NCBI RefSeq assembly: GCF_023091745.1
Contig: NC_068912.1
Location: forward strand, 54,738,567 to 54,802,566
Origin: Budorcas taxicolor
Lineage: Eukaryota > Chordata > Mammalia > Artiodactyla > Bovidae
Direction of reading: 5' to 3'
Length of the DNA: 64,000 nt
Shown here one piece after another: positions 47,041 to 58,118 of the stretch; within the stretch, counting starts at the first letter, position 1, and each line of letters starts with the position of its first letter. The position numbers were made by a program, and so were the translations under genes. Below the pieces are notes generated by a model. The model made no database searches. It saw nothing but the letters and a program-made list of their open reading frames with translations, and was not told where the DNA came from.

Positions 47041-47356
47041 AGAGGCTAGCAGTAGTACGGGAAGATGAATCTTAGTTTTCGCTGCTAAAATAACTTTTAA
47101 AACTCAGTCAACAAGTATTTGGTCACCATCTTTTTGTGCCCTGTATTGTTAGCAGCACCATGTGAGGGATATATAACAAGACAACTGGGTGACTTTTTAA
47201 TTTAGTGAAGTGATATAAAACCTACTTCAGCACTGACCTCAGTAGCTCTGCTCCTGCTTCCCCATTATCATTCCAGGACCCTTGCTTTCATATTTACTCA
47301 CCTCTTCCATTTATTCAAAATTTATTGAGGATATGCTAGACAATGTGGGTGAGAAT

Positions 47357-49640
47357 AAAAGCTATATATGACAAACCCACAGCAAACATTATCCTCAATG
47401 GTGAAAAATTGAAAGCATTTCCCCTAAAGTCAGGAACAAGAAAAGGGTGCCCACTTTCACCACTACTATTCAACATAGTTCTGGAAGTTTTGGCCACAGC
47501 AATCAGAGCAGAAAAAGAAATAAAAGGAATCCAAACTGGAAAAGAAGAAGTAAAACTCTCACTGTTTGCAGATGACATGATCCTCTACTTAGAAAACCCT
47601 AAAGACTCCACCAGAAAATTACTAGAGCTAATCAATGAATATAGTAAAGTTGCAGGATATGAAATCAACACACTGAAATCCCTTGCATTCTGATACACCA
47701 ATAATGAGAAAGTAGAAAAAGAAATTAAGGAAACAATTCCATTCACCATTGCAACGAAAAGAATAAAATACTTAGGAATATATCTACCTAAAGAAACTAA
47801 AGACCACCTGTATATAGAAAACTATAAAACACTGGTGAAAGAAATCAAAGAGGACACTAATAGATGGAGAAATATACCATGTTCATGGATTGGAAGAATC
47901 AATATAGTGAAAATGAGTATACTACCCAAAGCAATTTACAGATTCAATGCAATCCCTATCATGCTACCAGCGGTATTTTTCACAGAACTAGAACAAATAA
48001 TTTCACAGTTTGTATGGAAATACAAAATACCTCAAATAGCCAAAGCAATCTTGAGAAAGAAGAATGGAACTGGAGGAATCAAGCTGCCTGACTTCAGGCT
48101 CTACTACAAAGCCACAGTCATCAAGACAGTATGGTACTGGCACAAAGACGGAAATATAGATCAATGGAACAAAATAGAAAGCCTAGAGATAAATCCACAC
48201 GCCTATGGACCCCTTATCTTTGACAAAGGAGGCAAGAATATACAATGGATTAAAGACAATCTCTTTAACAAGTGGTACTGGGTAAACTGGTCAACCACTT
48301 GTAAAAGAATGAAACCAGAACACTTTCTAACACCATACACAAAAATAAACTCAAAATGGATTAGAGATCTAAACATAAGACCAGAAACTATAAAACTCCT
48401 AAAGCAAAACATAGGCAAAACACTCTCCGACATAAATCACAGCAGGATCCTCTATGACCCACCTCCCAGAATACTGGAAATAAAAGCAAAAATAAACAAA
48501 TGGGACCTAATTAAAATTAATAGCTTCTGCACAACAAAGGAAACTATAAGCAAGGTGAAAAGACAGCCTTCGGAATGGGAAAAAATAATAGCAAATGAAG
48601 CAACTGACAAAGAACTAATCTCAAAAATATACAAACAACTCCTGCAGCTCAATTCCAGAAAGATAAACGACCCAATCAAAAAATGGGCCAAAGAACTAAA
48701 TAGACATTTCTCCAAAGAAGACATATGGATGGCTAACAAACACATGAAAAGATGCTCAACATCACTCATTATCAGAGAAATGCAAATGAAAACCACAATG
48801 AGGTACCATTCACCCCAGTCAGAATGGCTGCGATCCAAAGTCTACAAGCAATAAATGCTGGAGAGGGTGTGAAGAAAAGGAAACCCTCTTACACTGTTGG
48901 TGGGAATGCAAACTAGTACAGCCACTATGGAGAATGGTGTGGAGATTCCTTAAAAAACTGGAAATAGAACTGTCTTATGACCCTGCAATCCCACTGCTGG
49001 GCATATACACTGAGGAAACCAGAATTGAAAGAGACACATGTACCCCAGTTTTCATCTCAGCACTATCTATAATAGCCAGGACATGGAAGCAACCTAGATG
49101 TCCATCAGCAGATGAATGGATAAGAAAGCTGTGGTACATATACACAATGGAGTATTACTCAGCCATTAAAAAGAATACATTTGAATCAGTTCTAATGAAG
49201 TGGATGAAACTGGAACCTATTATACAGAGTGAAGTAAGCCAGAAAGAAAAACCCCAATACAGTATACTAACACATATACATGGAATTTAGAAAGATGGTA
49301 ACAATAACCCTGTATGTGAGACAGCAAAAGAGACACAGATGTATAGAACAGTCTTTTGGATTCTATGGGAGAGGGCGAGGGTGGGATGATTTGGGAGAAT
49401 GGCATTGAAACATGTATAATATCATATAAGAAATGAATCGCCAGTCTAGGTTTGATGCAGAATACAGGATGCTTGGGGCTGGTGCACTGGGATGACCCAG
49501 AGAGATGGTATGGGGAGGGAGGTGGAGGGGGGGGGGGTGGTTCAGGATTGGGAACACATGTACACCTGTGGCAGATTCATGTTGATGTATGGCAAAACCA
49601 ATACAGTATTGTAAAGTAAAATAAAATCTGAAAAGAAAAA
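47357..49640 (+). mobile_element. Bovine L1 (L1_BT-like), 5'-truncated, ORF2 C-terminal part
   Basis: Sense L1 of about 2.3 kb beginning inside the RT domain. One frame covers 47343-48854 with a single TGA (47694-47696). Before it lies the catalytic FADD box (SLFADDMILYLENP); after it come the thumb and C-terminal domain (IPCSWIGRINIVKMSILPKA). A frameshift follows, and the frame resumes 48934-49290 (RFLKKLEIELSYDPAIPLLG). The 3' UTR holds an 11-base G run (49527-49537) and ends in an A-rich tail. The few lesions mark it as young. A target duplication is not obvious. Confidence 0.93.
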
Positions 49641-49884
49641 AGATATTTCTATGTGGAAGAGGTTCCGTGTTTAGTGGAGATGTGCTTTTAAACAGATATA
49701 GAAGGATGCAGTGTGATAGGCAGTGGTGGGGAATGAGTAAGTTACCGTGGTGACAAGAGGAAGAAGTGATGAACTCTGCTAATATAGGTCCAGAAAGCTC
49801 CAGAGAGGTGTTGGGTAAGCCAAGTCTGAGCAATGAATATTTGCCGTGATCTGTATTGTTGATTCCCTTCTTTGAACTCCCCTA

Positions 49885-50163
49885 GCACTTTTGTGTGTGT
49901 TTGTGTGTGTGTGGCTGCACTGGGTCTTCGTTGCTCACAGCAGGCTTTCTTTAGCTGTGGTGAGCAGGGGCTAGTCTTCGTTGTGGTGTGTGGGCTTCTC
50001 ATTGCGATGGCTTCTCTTATTGCAGAGTAGGGGCTTCAGTAGTTGTGGCGCAGGAGCTTCATTGCTCCAGGGCACATGGGATCTTCCCGGACCAGGGATC
50101 AAACCTGTGTCCCCTTGCACTGGCAGGCAGATTCTTAATCAGTGAGCCACCAGGGAAGTCCTG
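49885..50163 (-). mobile_element. CHR-type SINE with internal TG repeat
   Basis: Antisense from TGTGGCTGCACTGGGTCTTC to ATCAGTGAGCCACCAGGGAA. A T/G-rich run at 49890-49912 sits at its left (tail) end. 50166-51150 is mainly unassigned, with an L2-like end near 50620-50690. Confidence 0.88.
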
Positions 50164-51151
50164 AACCACCACCACCCTCCCAGCACTTTATCTGTACCTC
50201 CTTTATGAAAGATACCTCTGTGACTTTGTGTTACCTTTTCTTTTATATCTCTATTCCCTCTGCTCTGCCAAACAATGCGTTACTTAAGGAATCATGGTAA
50301 GGAAGTATAGTCATACTTTCATATATATAATTTCCTTTATTCCTATAAAATAGCTGAAAGTTTCAGCTCAGGCTTTGATTGTGTTACTCCTTTGCTGCTT
50401 CCTCCTTCTCTGCTTCCTCCTTCTCTGCACTCTGTTGGTGTGTCCCAAGGCTCAGCCCTTTGCTGTCTTTTCTCTATTCTTCTTCACTGATCAACTTATC
50501 TAATATTTTGAAACCACAAACATTACTTTGCATCATATAGGCCTGTTATTTTCCTTATAATGTTTATTACTATCTGAAATTATCTAATTTACTTCCTTGT
50601 TTCTTATTTATTATGTCTCTCTCTGTAGAATTTAAGTTCCAGGAAAATTAGTTTATTGTTGTAGAGCCAGCACTTGAGTGCTCGGTAAATATTCTTCAAA
50701 GAGAGAGGGGAATCATTTCCATTGTAAAAATAAGGAAATTTCAGGGAAGAGTGTCAGGTATATTCTCAGTTCCACCTCGCTGCCTCCCCCGTTTCCTTTC
50801 CTTCACGGAGCTCTCACTTCATACCAGGCACTGTGTCTCATCAGGGCTGCAAAGACGGGTCATCTTAGTCTCTAAGAATTTCACAGTCTAATGAACTTGA
50901 GGAAAACATCCGTTCCTGGCTCATGTCTTGTCCTCTGCAATACCCAAAACCTAACATAGCACGTTGTGTAGAAAATATTCAGTGTGAATTAGATGACTAG
51001 TACAAACAAAGGGACTTTAAAATGTAAGGGCCTCCTATAACTCCAGTGAGACAAGCCTTGAACAGGAAATATAAATAGTAAAAAGTAGAAATTTAGGATG
51101 ATAATTAGGTGCCCTGAATTTAATCAACACAAACTTAAAGGCAGTTTAATG

Positions 51152-53231
51152 TTCAGTTCAGTTCAGTCACTCAGTTGTGTCCCAGTCTTTGCGACCCCAT
51201 GGATGGAGCACGTCAGGCCTCCCTGTCCATAGCCAATTCCTGGAATATACTCAAACTCATGTCCAGTGAGTCAGTGATGCCATCCAACCATCTCATCCTC
51301 TGTCATCCCCTTCTCCCACCTTCAGTCTTTCCCAGCATCATGGTCTTTTCAAATGAGTCACCTCTTCGCATCGGGTGGCCAAAGTATTTGAGTTTCAGTT
51401 TCAGCATAAGTCCTTCCAATGAATATTCAAGATTGATTTCCTTTAGGATGAATTGGTTGTATCTCCTTGTAGTCCAAGGGGCTCTCAAGAGTTTTCTTCA
51501 ACACCACAGTTCAAAAGCATCAATTCTTTGGCGCTCAGCTTTCTTTATAGTCCAATTCTCACATCCATACAAGACTCCTGGAAAAACCATAGCCTTGACT
51601 AGACTTTGTTGGCAAAGTAATGTCTCTGCTTTTGAATATGCTGCCTAGGTTGGGCATAACTTTCCTTCCAAGGAGTAAACATCTTTTAATTTCATAGTTA
51701 CAGTCACCATCTGCAGTGATTTTGGAGCCCAGAAAAATAAAGTCTGTCATTGTTTCCACATCTGTTTGCCATGAAGTGAAGGGACTGGATGCCATGATCT
51801 TAGTTTTCTGAATGCTGAGCTTTAAGCCAACTTTCACTTTCCTCTTTCCATCAAGAGGCTTTTTAGTTCTTCTTCACTTTCTGCCATAAGGGTGTTATCA
51901 TCTGCATATCTGAAGTTATTGATATTTCTCCCGGCAATCTTAATTCCAGCTTGTGCTTTATCCAGCCCAACGTTTCTCATGATGTACTCTGCATAGAAGT
52001 TAAATAAGCAGGGTGACAATATACAGCCTTGACCTACTCCTTTTCCTATTTGGAACCAGTTTGTCATTCCATGTCCAGTTCTAACTGTTGCTTTCTAAAC
52101 CTGCATACAGATGTCTCAGGAGGCAGGTCAGGTGGTCCAGTATTACCATCTCTTTAAGAATTTTCCACAGTTTTTTATGATCCACACAGTCAAAAGCTTT
52201 GGCATAGTCAATAAAGCAGAAGTAGATGTTTTTCTGAAACTCTTTTGCTCTTTTGATGATCCAGTGGATGTTGTTAATTTGATCTCTGATTCCTCTGCCT
52301 TTTCTAAAACCAGCTTGAACTTCTGGTAGTTCATGGTTCACCTATTGTGAAGCTTGGCTTGGAGAATTTTGAGCATTACTTTACTAGCACGTGAGATGAG
52401 TGCAATTGTGCCGTAGTTTGAGCATTCTTTGGCATTGCCTTTCTTTGGGATTGGAATGAAAACTGACCTTTTCCAGTCCTGTGGCCACTGCTGAGTTTTC
52501 CAAATTTGCTGACATACTGAGTGCAGCACTTTCACAGCATTCTCTTTTAGGATTTGAAATAGCTCAACTTGAATTGCATCACCTCCACTAGCTTTGTTTG
52601 TAGTGATGCTTCCCAAGGCCCACTTGACTTCACATTCCAGGATGTCTGGCTCTAGGAGAGTGATCACGCCATTGTGATTACCTGGGTTTTGAAGATGTTT
52701 TTTGTACAGTTCTTCTGTGTATTCATGCCGCCTCTTCTTAATATCTTCTGCTTCTGTTAGGTCCATACCATTTCTGTCCTTTATTGAGCCCATCTTTGCA
52801 TCAAATGTTCCCTTGGTATCTCTAATTTTCTTGAAGGGATCTCTAGTCTTTCCCATTCTATTGCTTTCCTCTATTTCTTTGCATTAATCACTGAGGAAGG
52901 CTTTCTTATCTCTCCTTGCTATTCTTTGGAACTCTGCATTCAAATGGGTGTATCTTTCGTTTTCTCCTTTGCTTTTCACATCTTTTCTTTTCACACTATT
53001 TGTAAGACCCCCTCAGACAGCCATTTTGCTTTTTTGCATTTCTTTTTCTTGGAGGTAGTCTTGATCTCTGTCTCCTGTACAATGTCACAATCCTCCATCC
53101 ATAGTTCATCAGGCACTCTGTCTATCAGATCTAGTCCCTTAAATCTCTTTCTCACTTCCACTGTAAGGGATTTGATTTAGGTCAGAACCTGAGTGGTCTA
53201 GTAGTTTTCCCTACTTTCTTCAGTTTAAGTG
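51152..53231 (-). mobile_element. BovB LINE, 2.1 kb, 3' two thirds
   Basis: Antisense, from GTTCAGTTCAGTCACTCAGT to the linker and end of the endonuclease (TTTCCCTACTTTCTTCAGTT). It encodes on the minus strand the RT core (FIDYAKAFDCVDHKKLW near 52200, FRYADDNTLMAES near 51890) and the connecting region (MNYQKF, DWKRSVFIPIPKKGNAKECS near 52450). Several frames are open for 80-170 codons, separated by frameshifts. A possible short duplication CAGTTTAA (51142-51149; 53221-53228) is weak because BovB itself can read this way. Confidence 0.93.
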
Positions 53232-53281
53232 TAGACTCGTAAAATTATACATTGTTGCCAGATTTTTCATAAGCAGTTTGA

Positions 53282-53314
53282 ATATATATATATACACACA
53301 CACATATATATATA
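53282..53314. repeat. (TA)n(CA)n(TA)n microsatellite
   Basis: A compound TA/CA/TA tract just beyond the BovB 5' junction. 53315-54391 is otherwise unassigned intron. Confidence 0.9.
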
Positions 53315-53857
53315 AGGTACCATAAAAGGTGTTTGTAGTCTTTAGTAGTGACAAGCACTAAAATGGAGAAACTATGTAGTCACTAATTCACATTGTACTG
53401 TTATTTATATAGACTATAATAAAATTATCCTAGAATTCAGTAGACTCTCAAATAGCCATTAAAACAATGCATTAAAACTAAATAATGTTAAATGTTTTTG
53501 TGAAGTATTGCTACATGTAAAAAAGACAGAAAAACTCAGGGTCGACAATGGATATATATCGTGTTTAAACGCATTATAGAAAAGCAAAAAGTCAGGGATA
53601 CTAGATCCAGACTGGCATATTACAGACAAGATACCAAATGGACAGGTTAGTCTGGCCCACTGACCTGAGATACAGGCCATGAGTAGATTGAGAGAGCCTG
53701 TAGTACCTACAGGACCTTGTAGGGGAAAAGGAGCTAGGAAAAAAGAATCCAGATATGTCACCTGGAGGGAAATTGTGGGTATCAGACATTAACGGTAGTA
53801 TCCTGTCTTCTTGCATTCTCTGTTTGGGGATGTTTTTGAAAAAGAAACATCTTTGTT

Positions 53858-53940
53858 GTTGTTGTTCAGTTGCGCAATCGTGTCCAACTCTTTGTGACCC
53901 TATGTACTGTTGCACATCAGGCTTCCCGGTTCTTCTCTCA
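53858..53940 (-). mobile_element. Bov-tA SINE fragment
   Basis: Antisense short piece after (TTG)4, GTTCAGTTGCGCAATCGTGT to TCAGGCTTCCCGG. Confidence 0.7.
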
Positions 53941-54391
53941 GTATAATACTTAGAAATTACTACTCCGCCATAACAGAGAGCATCGCTGCAGTGCTCTCTT
54001 CCCTTCTGGTCTTGCTGTGCTGCTGATTGTTTATTTTCTAATTTGAAATTTAAACTCACTGTTTTTGGCTAGATCATCCCTTTGAGAATGTAGTGAGAGC
54101 TATGGACTCTTTTCCCATAAAAATAAACCTATGCATGTAGAAAATTTTGCATACAGTTTGAAGGGTCCCACTGCAAGCCTATCCACAGAGCTCCCTAGGA
54201 AATCAAGGGGTCCAATTAAGGCTCCTGATGAGTTTGTTCCCAAGGTCTTTTCACTCAGGTGTGTGAAGACAGAGCCTGCTTTCTTCACTGCTGCATCTTA
54301 GCATGTTGTATGCTGCTTCACACATTGTACGTACACAGTATTTGTTAAATGGATTAATTATTGATAGATTCGTTATTTGGTTTGATTCCAG

Positions 54392-54478
54392 GTCATAGTG
54401 ATAGTGCCTTTCTATGACTGCTATGAGCCCATGGTGAGAATGGCTGGAGCAACACCTGTTTTTGTTCCCCTGAGATGT
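54392..54478 (+). CDS. KYAT3: KYAT3 coding exon 5 (residues 152-180)
   Basis: The acceptor is TTTGATTCCAG/G and the donor TGT/GTAAGT; 87 bp, 29 codons. It encodes VIVIVPFYDCYEPMVRMAGA, then TPVFVPLRC. PFYDCYEPM is the conserved segment in which the Tyr/Phe stacks on the cofactor ring or lines the substrate pocket in kynurenine aminotransferases. Residue 180 is Cys where human has Ser (LRSKP). The exon is only 87 bp and follows a 7.8-kb intron carrying an L1 and a 2-kb BovB. Confidence 0.95.
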
Positions 54479-54699
54479 GTAAGTCTGCCCCTATGATTTA
54501 CATTTTTTAAAAAGTTTTGAAAATGCCAATTACTTTGTTGCCAGTAAAGTTTCTACTTTGATTACATTTCGGGATTTACTGTATATCTTTACCATGACTG
54601 AAGGTAACAGCTATTTAAGGGGGGATTTTTATTACTTCATCATATGTTTGCCATGTATCTAACAGCTTCTACCTTGTATATAATACTATTTTTTGTGGT

Positions 54700-55075
54700 T
54701 ATGTGGTTATGTATCTCCCCTACTGACTGAGCACCACCAGGTCAGAGACCATTTCTGACTCACTATTATAGCTCTATTCCCCTGTGACTAACAGTGCAGG
54801 GTATGTGCTGGTAATCATTAAGTCGTGGCTGACTCTGTGACCGCACAGATCGTAGCCCTCCAGGTTCCTCTCTCTATGGGATTTTTCAGGCAAGAGTAGT
54901 GGAGTGGGTTGCCATTTCCTCCTCCAGGGGATTTTCCCGACTCAGGGATTGAACTCGGGTTTGCTGCTTGGCAGGTTGATTGTTTACCATTAAACCCCCT
55001 GGGAATCCCAGGGTGTGTGCTGAGTGTTCAATAAATACTTACTCAATTCTGAATGAAATGTTTTGTTTTTTTCAC
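54700..55075 (+). repeat. L2 3' end split by a Bov-A2 SINE
   Basis: L2 text at 54700-54810 (AGGTCAGAGACCATTTCTGA) resumes at 55011-55060 (GTGTTCAATAAATACTTACTC). The antisense SINE (54811-55008) is bounded by CAGGGTATGTGCTG (54797-54810) and CAGGGTGTGTGCTG (55009-55022). Confidence 0.85.
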
Positions 55076-55524
55076 TCTACTTTTATCTTAAGGAATACAA
55101 TATAGTTTCATTGTCTTTTTAAAAAGTCTTATTAAAACAAGTAACACACTAAGGTGAATCACAGAATCTTCTATTAGCCTTATAGAATCAGATGTGTTAA
55201 CCATAGCTGTTAACCATAATCAGACGTGTCAACCATAACCATATAGCTGTCTCCTCTGAAGGAATTTAGGCACTTTTACAACTGTTAATGTTGACAGAGT
55301 TCATGTCTCCATTTAACAGGTATGAGCATGGGACTCAAGTCCTGTTGGGCTCTTAAGGCAGAAGTAAATCTTAGTTATTTTTGTTTCTTTTCTTTGTTAG
55401 TTATCTATTAAGTTGCCTTTGCCATGCCTTTCTCTACATTTTTTTTCCTTATCAGGTTATTTATTTATAATACAGCAAACATGAATTAACTGAATTAAAT
55501 CACATCTTCATTCTTCATGCTTAG

Positions 55525-55650
55525 AAACCTGTTGATGGGAAAACATGCTCTAGTTCTGACTGGACCTTAGATCCTCAAGAACTGGCAAGCAAATTTAATT
55601 CCAAAACCAAAGCTATAATACTAAACACTCCGCATAACCCCCTTGGCAAG
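55525..55650 (+). CDS. KYAT3: KYAT3 coding exon 6 (residues 181-222)
   Basis: The acceptor is CATGCTTAG/A and the donor AAG/GTGAGT; 126 bp, 42 codons. It encodes KPVDGKTCSSSDWTLDPQEL, then ASKFNSKTKAIILNTPHNPLGK. N218 in the NPLG motif is the invariant Asn that hydrogen-bonds the PLP O3' in this superfamily. The only differences from the human protein I noted are conservative or in the KPVDGKTC surface stretch (human KPVYGKRW). Confidence 0.95.
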
Positions 55651-55745
55651 GTGAGTCTTTAATCTCTTTATGCATCTTCTGATCCGCCATTCTCTCACAC
55701 GTTGAATAATTGGCTCTGCTCTTTTGTTTCCTTTCATGTGTGTAG

Positions 55746-55866
55746 GTGTATACCAAAGAGGAACTCCAAGTAATTGTCGACCTTTGCATCAAATATGACA
55801 CACTCTGCATCAGTGATGAGGTTTATGAATGGCTTGTATATACTGGAAACAAGCATTTTAAAATAG
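55746..55866 (+). CDS. KYAT3: KYAT3 coding exon 7 (residues 223-263)
   Basis: The acceptor is CATGTGTGTAG/G and the donor ATAG/GTACCA; 121 bp, ending one base into the Ala263 codon. It encodes VYTKEELQVIVDLCIKYDTL, then CISDEVYEWLVYTGNKHFKI. D246 (pairs with the PLP pyridine nitrogen) and Y249 (contacts PLP O3') are both intact in SDEVYEW. Intron 6 before it is only 95 bp. The donor GTACCA lacks the usual A at +4 and G at +5, so it looks intrinsically weak. Confidence 0.93.
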
Positions 55867-56317
55867 GTACCAATTATTACATAGAGTCACAGATCTAATT
55901 GTGTTTGGACACATGTGGAATATCTGATTGGAAAGGATCCCAGAACAGCTTTAGTATAGTCTTTGTAATGGGTAGATGTCTGTGAGCACTTAAAAACGGG
56001 ACTTGAATGAATGATGTTTGAGTGGATTTATGAACAGTTTGAAGGACAAACAGTACAAACTTAGGAGACGAGATTTTAGATCACAGTATACAACTAGGAA
56101 ACCAGAGAAGTAGTACTTTTGCCTTTATTCTTAGCTTTTTTTTTTCCCCCAATAATCTAACTATTACTTTGTATATAAGACATAGGGAACTTTCTCATTC
56201 CTGAACTGGTCTGTCTCTACTAAGGGAAATGCTGAAATGCCAGATGAACAGGAAAGAAATTGCTGTGACAGTAAGGTATTGCTGCAATGGATTTCACCAT
56301 TACTTCTCCATCTTGGG

Positions 56318-56540
56318 CTTCCCCAGTGTCTCAGTGGTAAAGAATCCGTCTGCAATGCAGGAGACGTGGGTTCAATCCCTGGGTCAGGAAGATCCCCTGG
56401 AGGAGGGCATGGCAGCCCACTCCAGTATTCTTGCCCGGAGAATCTTGTGGACAGAGGAACCTGGTGGGCTATAGTCTATAGGGTCACAAAGAGTTGGACA
56501 TGACTGAAGTGACTGAGCGTACACACACACACACACACAC
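56318..56540 (+). mobile_element. Bov-tA SINE with (AC)n tail
   Basis: Sense full copy from GGGCTTCCCCAGTGTCTCAG through GTTCAATCCCTGGG to CATGACTGAAGTGACTGAGC, followed by about 11 AC units (56519-56540). Confidence 0.93.
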
Positions 56541-56802
56541 ATACACCCCGGCCATCGCACAGATACCATGGTGTCTTCTGGGGTGATCCAAACTTATATC
56601 AACTATCGGGTTATAACTGTGCTTCAGTCTTTGGGTCTTTGTACTTTCCCTTCCTATACTTGGAAACACTTTTCCCTCAGATATCCAAACGACTCAGTGT
56701 CACCTCCCTGGGGGTCTTTATTCAGTTTTCATATTTTATGACCACAACATCTAAGGTTTAAACCTCTCTGCATTTTCTTTGTCCTTTCTCTGTTCTTTTG
56801 TT

Positions 56803-57080
56803 TTGTTTTATTTTTTTGGCTGTGATGGGTCTTTGTTGCTGCACTCAGGCTTTCTCTAGTTACAGTGAGTCAGGGCTACTCTTCATTGCGGTGTTTGGAC
56901 TTCTCATTGCAGTGGCTTCTTTTGCTGCAAAACAAGGCTGTAGAATGCAGACTCAGTAGTTGTGGCACACGGGCTTAGTTGCTCTGAGGCATGTGGGATC
57001 TTCCCGGACCTGGGATCGAACCCATGTCCCCTGTATTGCAAGGAGGATTTTTAACTACTGGACCACCAGGAAAACCCTTC
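56803..57080 (-). mobile_element. CHR-type SINE
   Basis: Antisense from TTTTGGCTGTGATGGGTCTT to TAACTACTGGACCACCAGGA. Confidence 0.9.
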
Positions 57081-57154
57081 TGTCCTGTGTTTTCCTGTAT
57101 AACAAATATCAGGATCTATATATTTTTACTTCTAACCTGCAAGGAGGTAGGAAT

Positions 57155-57640
57155 TTTTAAATGTTTTGATCTCTTCTGAATCCTCAGTTCCCAGAATAGG
57201 GTCTTGTGCATGGTAGACAATCAGAAAATAATTGTTGAATAAAATGAATAGGAAGTATGAAAGGGTGAGGGAAGAATAACTAATATCACTGGCAGGAACC
57301 AATAAATTTTAAAATTAGTGTACTTATACATAAATAGTTGTTGAACACATCATAATTATCCGTGGTAAATTACAAACTGCTGTGAAGACACAGAGGAAAT
57401 CAACAAAGTGGGCAAACATGGAATTAGTCAGAGAAGTAGAAAGAAAATTCTTCTCAGATAAACTTGTGTACTAAGGTGAGACAGCATGAAAGATCAAGAT
57501 ATACTTAACTGGCTTATAAGAGTGTGTTATAACTGGCACAGATGAGAATGGAAAAGTAGGGTGATTCTGAAGGACTTTATATATGAGTATAAAGAATTTA
57601 AATTTCATTGGGGGGGGCAATGGTTCTTAAACTTTTATTA
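57155..57640 (+). repeat. L2 fossils
   Basis: An L2 3' end at 57165-57245 (CCCAGAATAGGGTCTTGTGCATGG) and further L2-like text at 57540-57620 (GAAGGACTTTATATATGAGT). 57640-57919 is unassigned. Confidence 0.45.
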
Positions 57641-57917
57641 TATGTTAGTGATAGAGTATCGTGAAGTCACAATGTTCACATGATGAATTAGTGACCATAT
57701 ATATTGTATTTCATCATGAAGCTAGAGGTAATTTTCTTAACAGAAATTCAATAATTAGAAGTCAATATAAAAATCACAAATCTGTGTGTATTTGCCTGTA
57801 ACAAAGTGTTATTGAAATAAATACATCTGAGTTTTTCTGATTTTTGCCATTATTGTTCATTTCCTGATGCTCATTTGTTTCACTATTGGTAGCATTCACC
57901 GTCAGATAACCAGTTAT

Positions 57918-58118
57918 TGTTTTAGTTACTGAGTCATGTCCAACTCTCTTTTTGTGACCCCATGGGCTGTAGCCCGCCAGAATCTTCTGTCCATGGGATT
58001 TTCCAGGCAAGAATGCTGGAGTGGGTTGCCATTTCCTTCTCCAGGGGATCTTCCCAACCCAGGGATCAAACCCATGTCTCCTGCCTTGGCAGGCTGGTTC
58101 TTTACCACTGAGATAACC
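57918..58118 (-). mobile_element. Bov-A2 SINE
   Basis: Antisense copy from TTTTAGTTACTGAGTCATGTCC to CTTTACCACTGAGATAACCAG. AGATAACCAGT at its right end also occurs at its left (57904-57914), a probable target duplication. Confidence 0.9.

Noticed and set aside
49363..49833. 156-codon minus-strand frame over the L1 3' UTR
   Set aside because: Antisense of an untranslated L1 tail and flanking intron; the composition is low-complexity Ser/Pro/His from the G-rich tract.
53601..54059. 152-codon minus-strand frame
   Set aside because: Crosses a SINE fragment and unassigned intron, with no recognisable domain.
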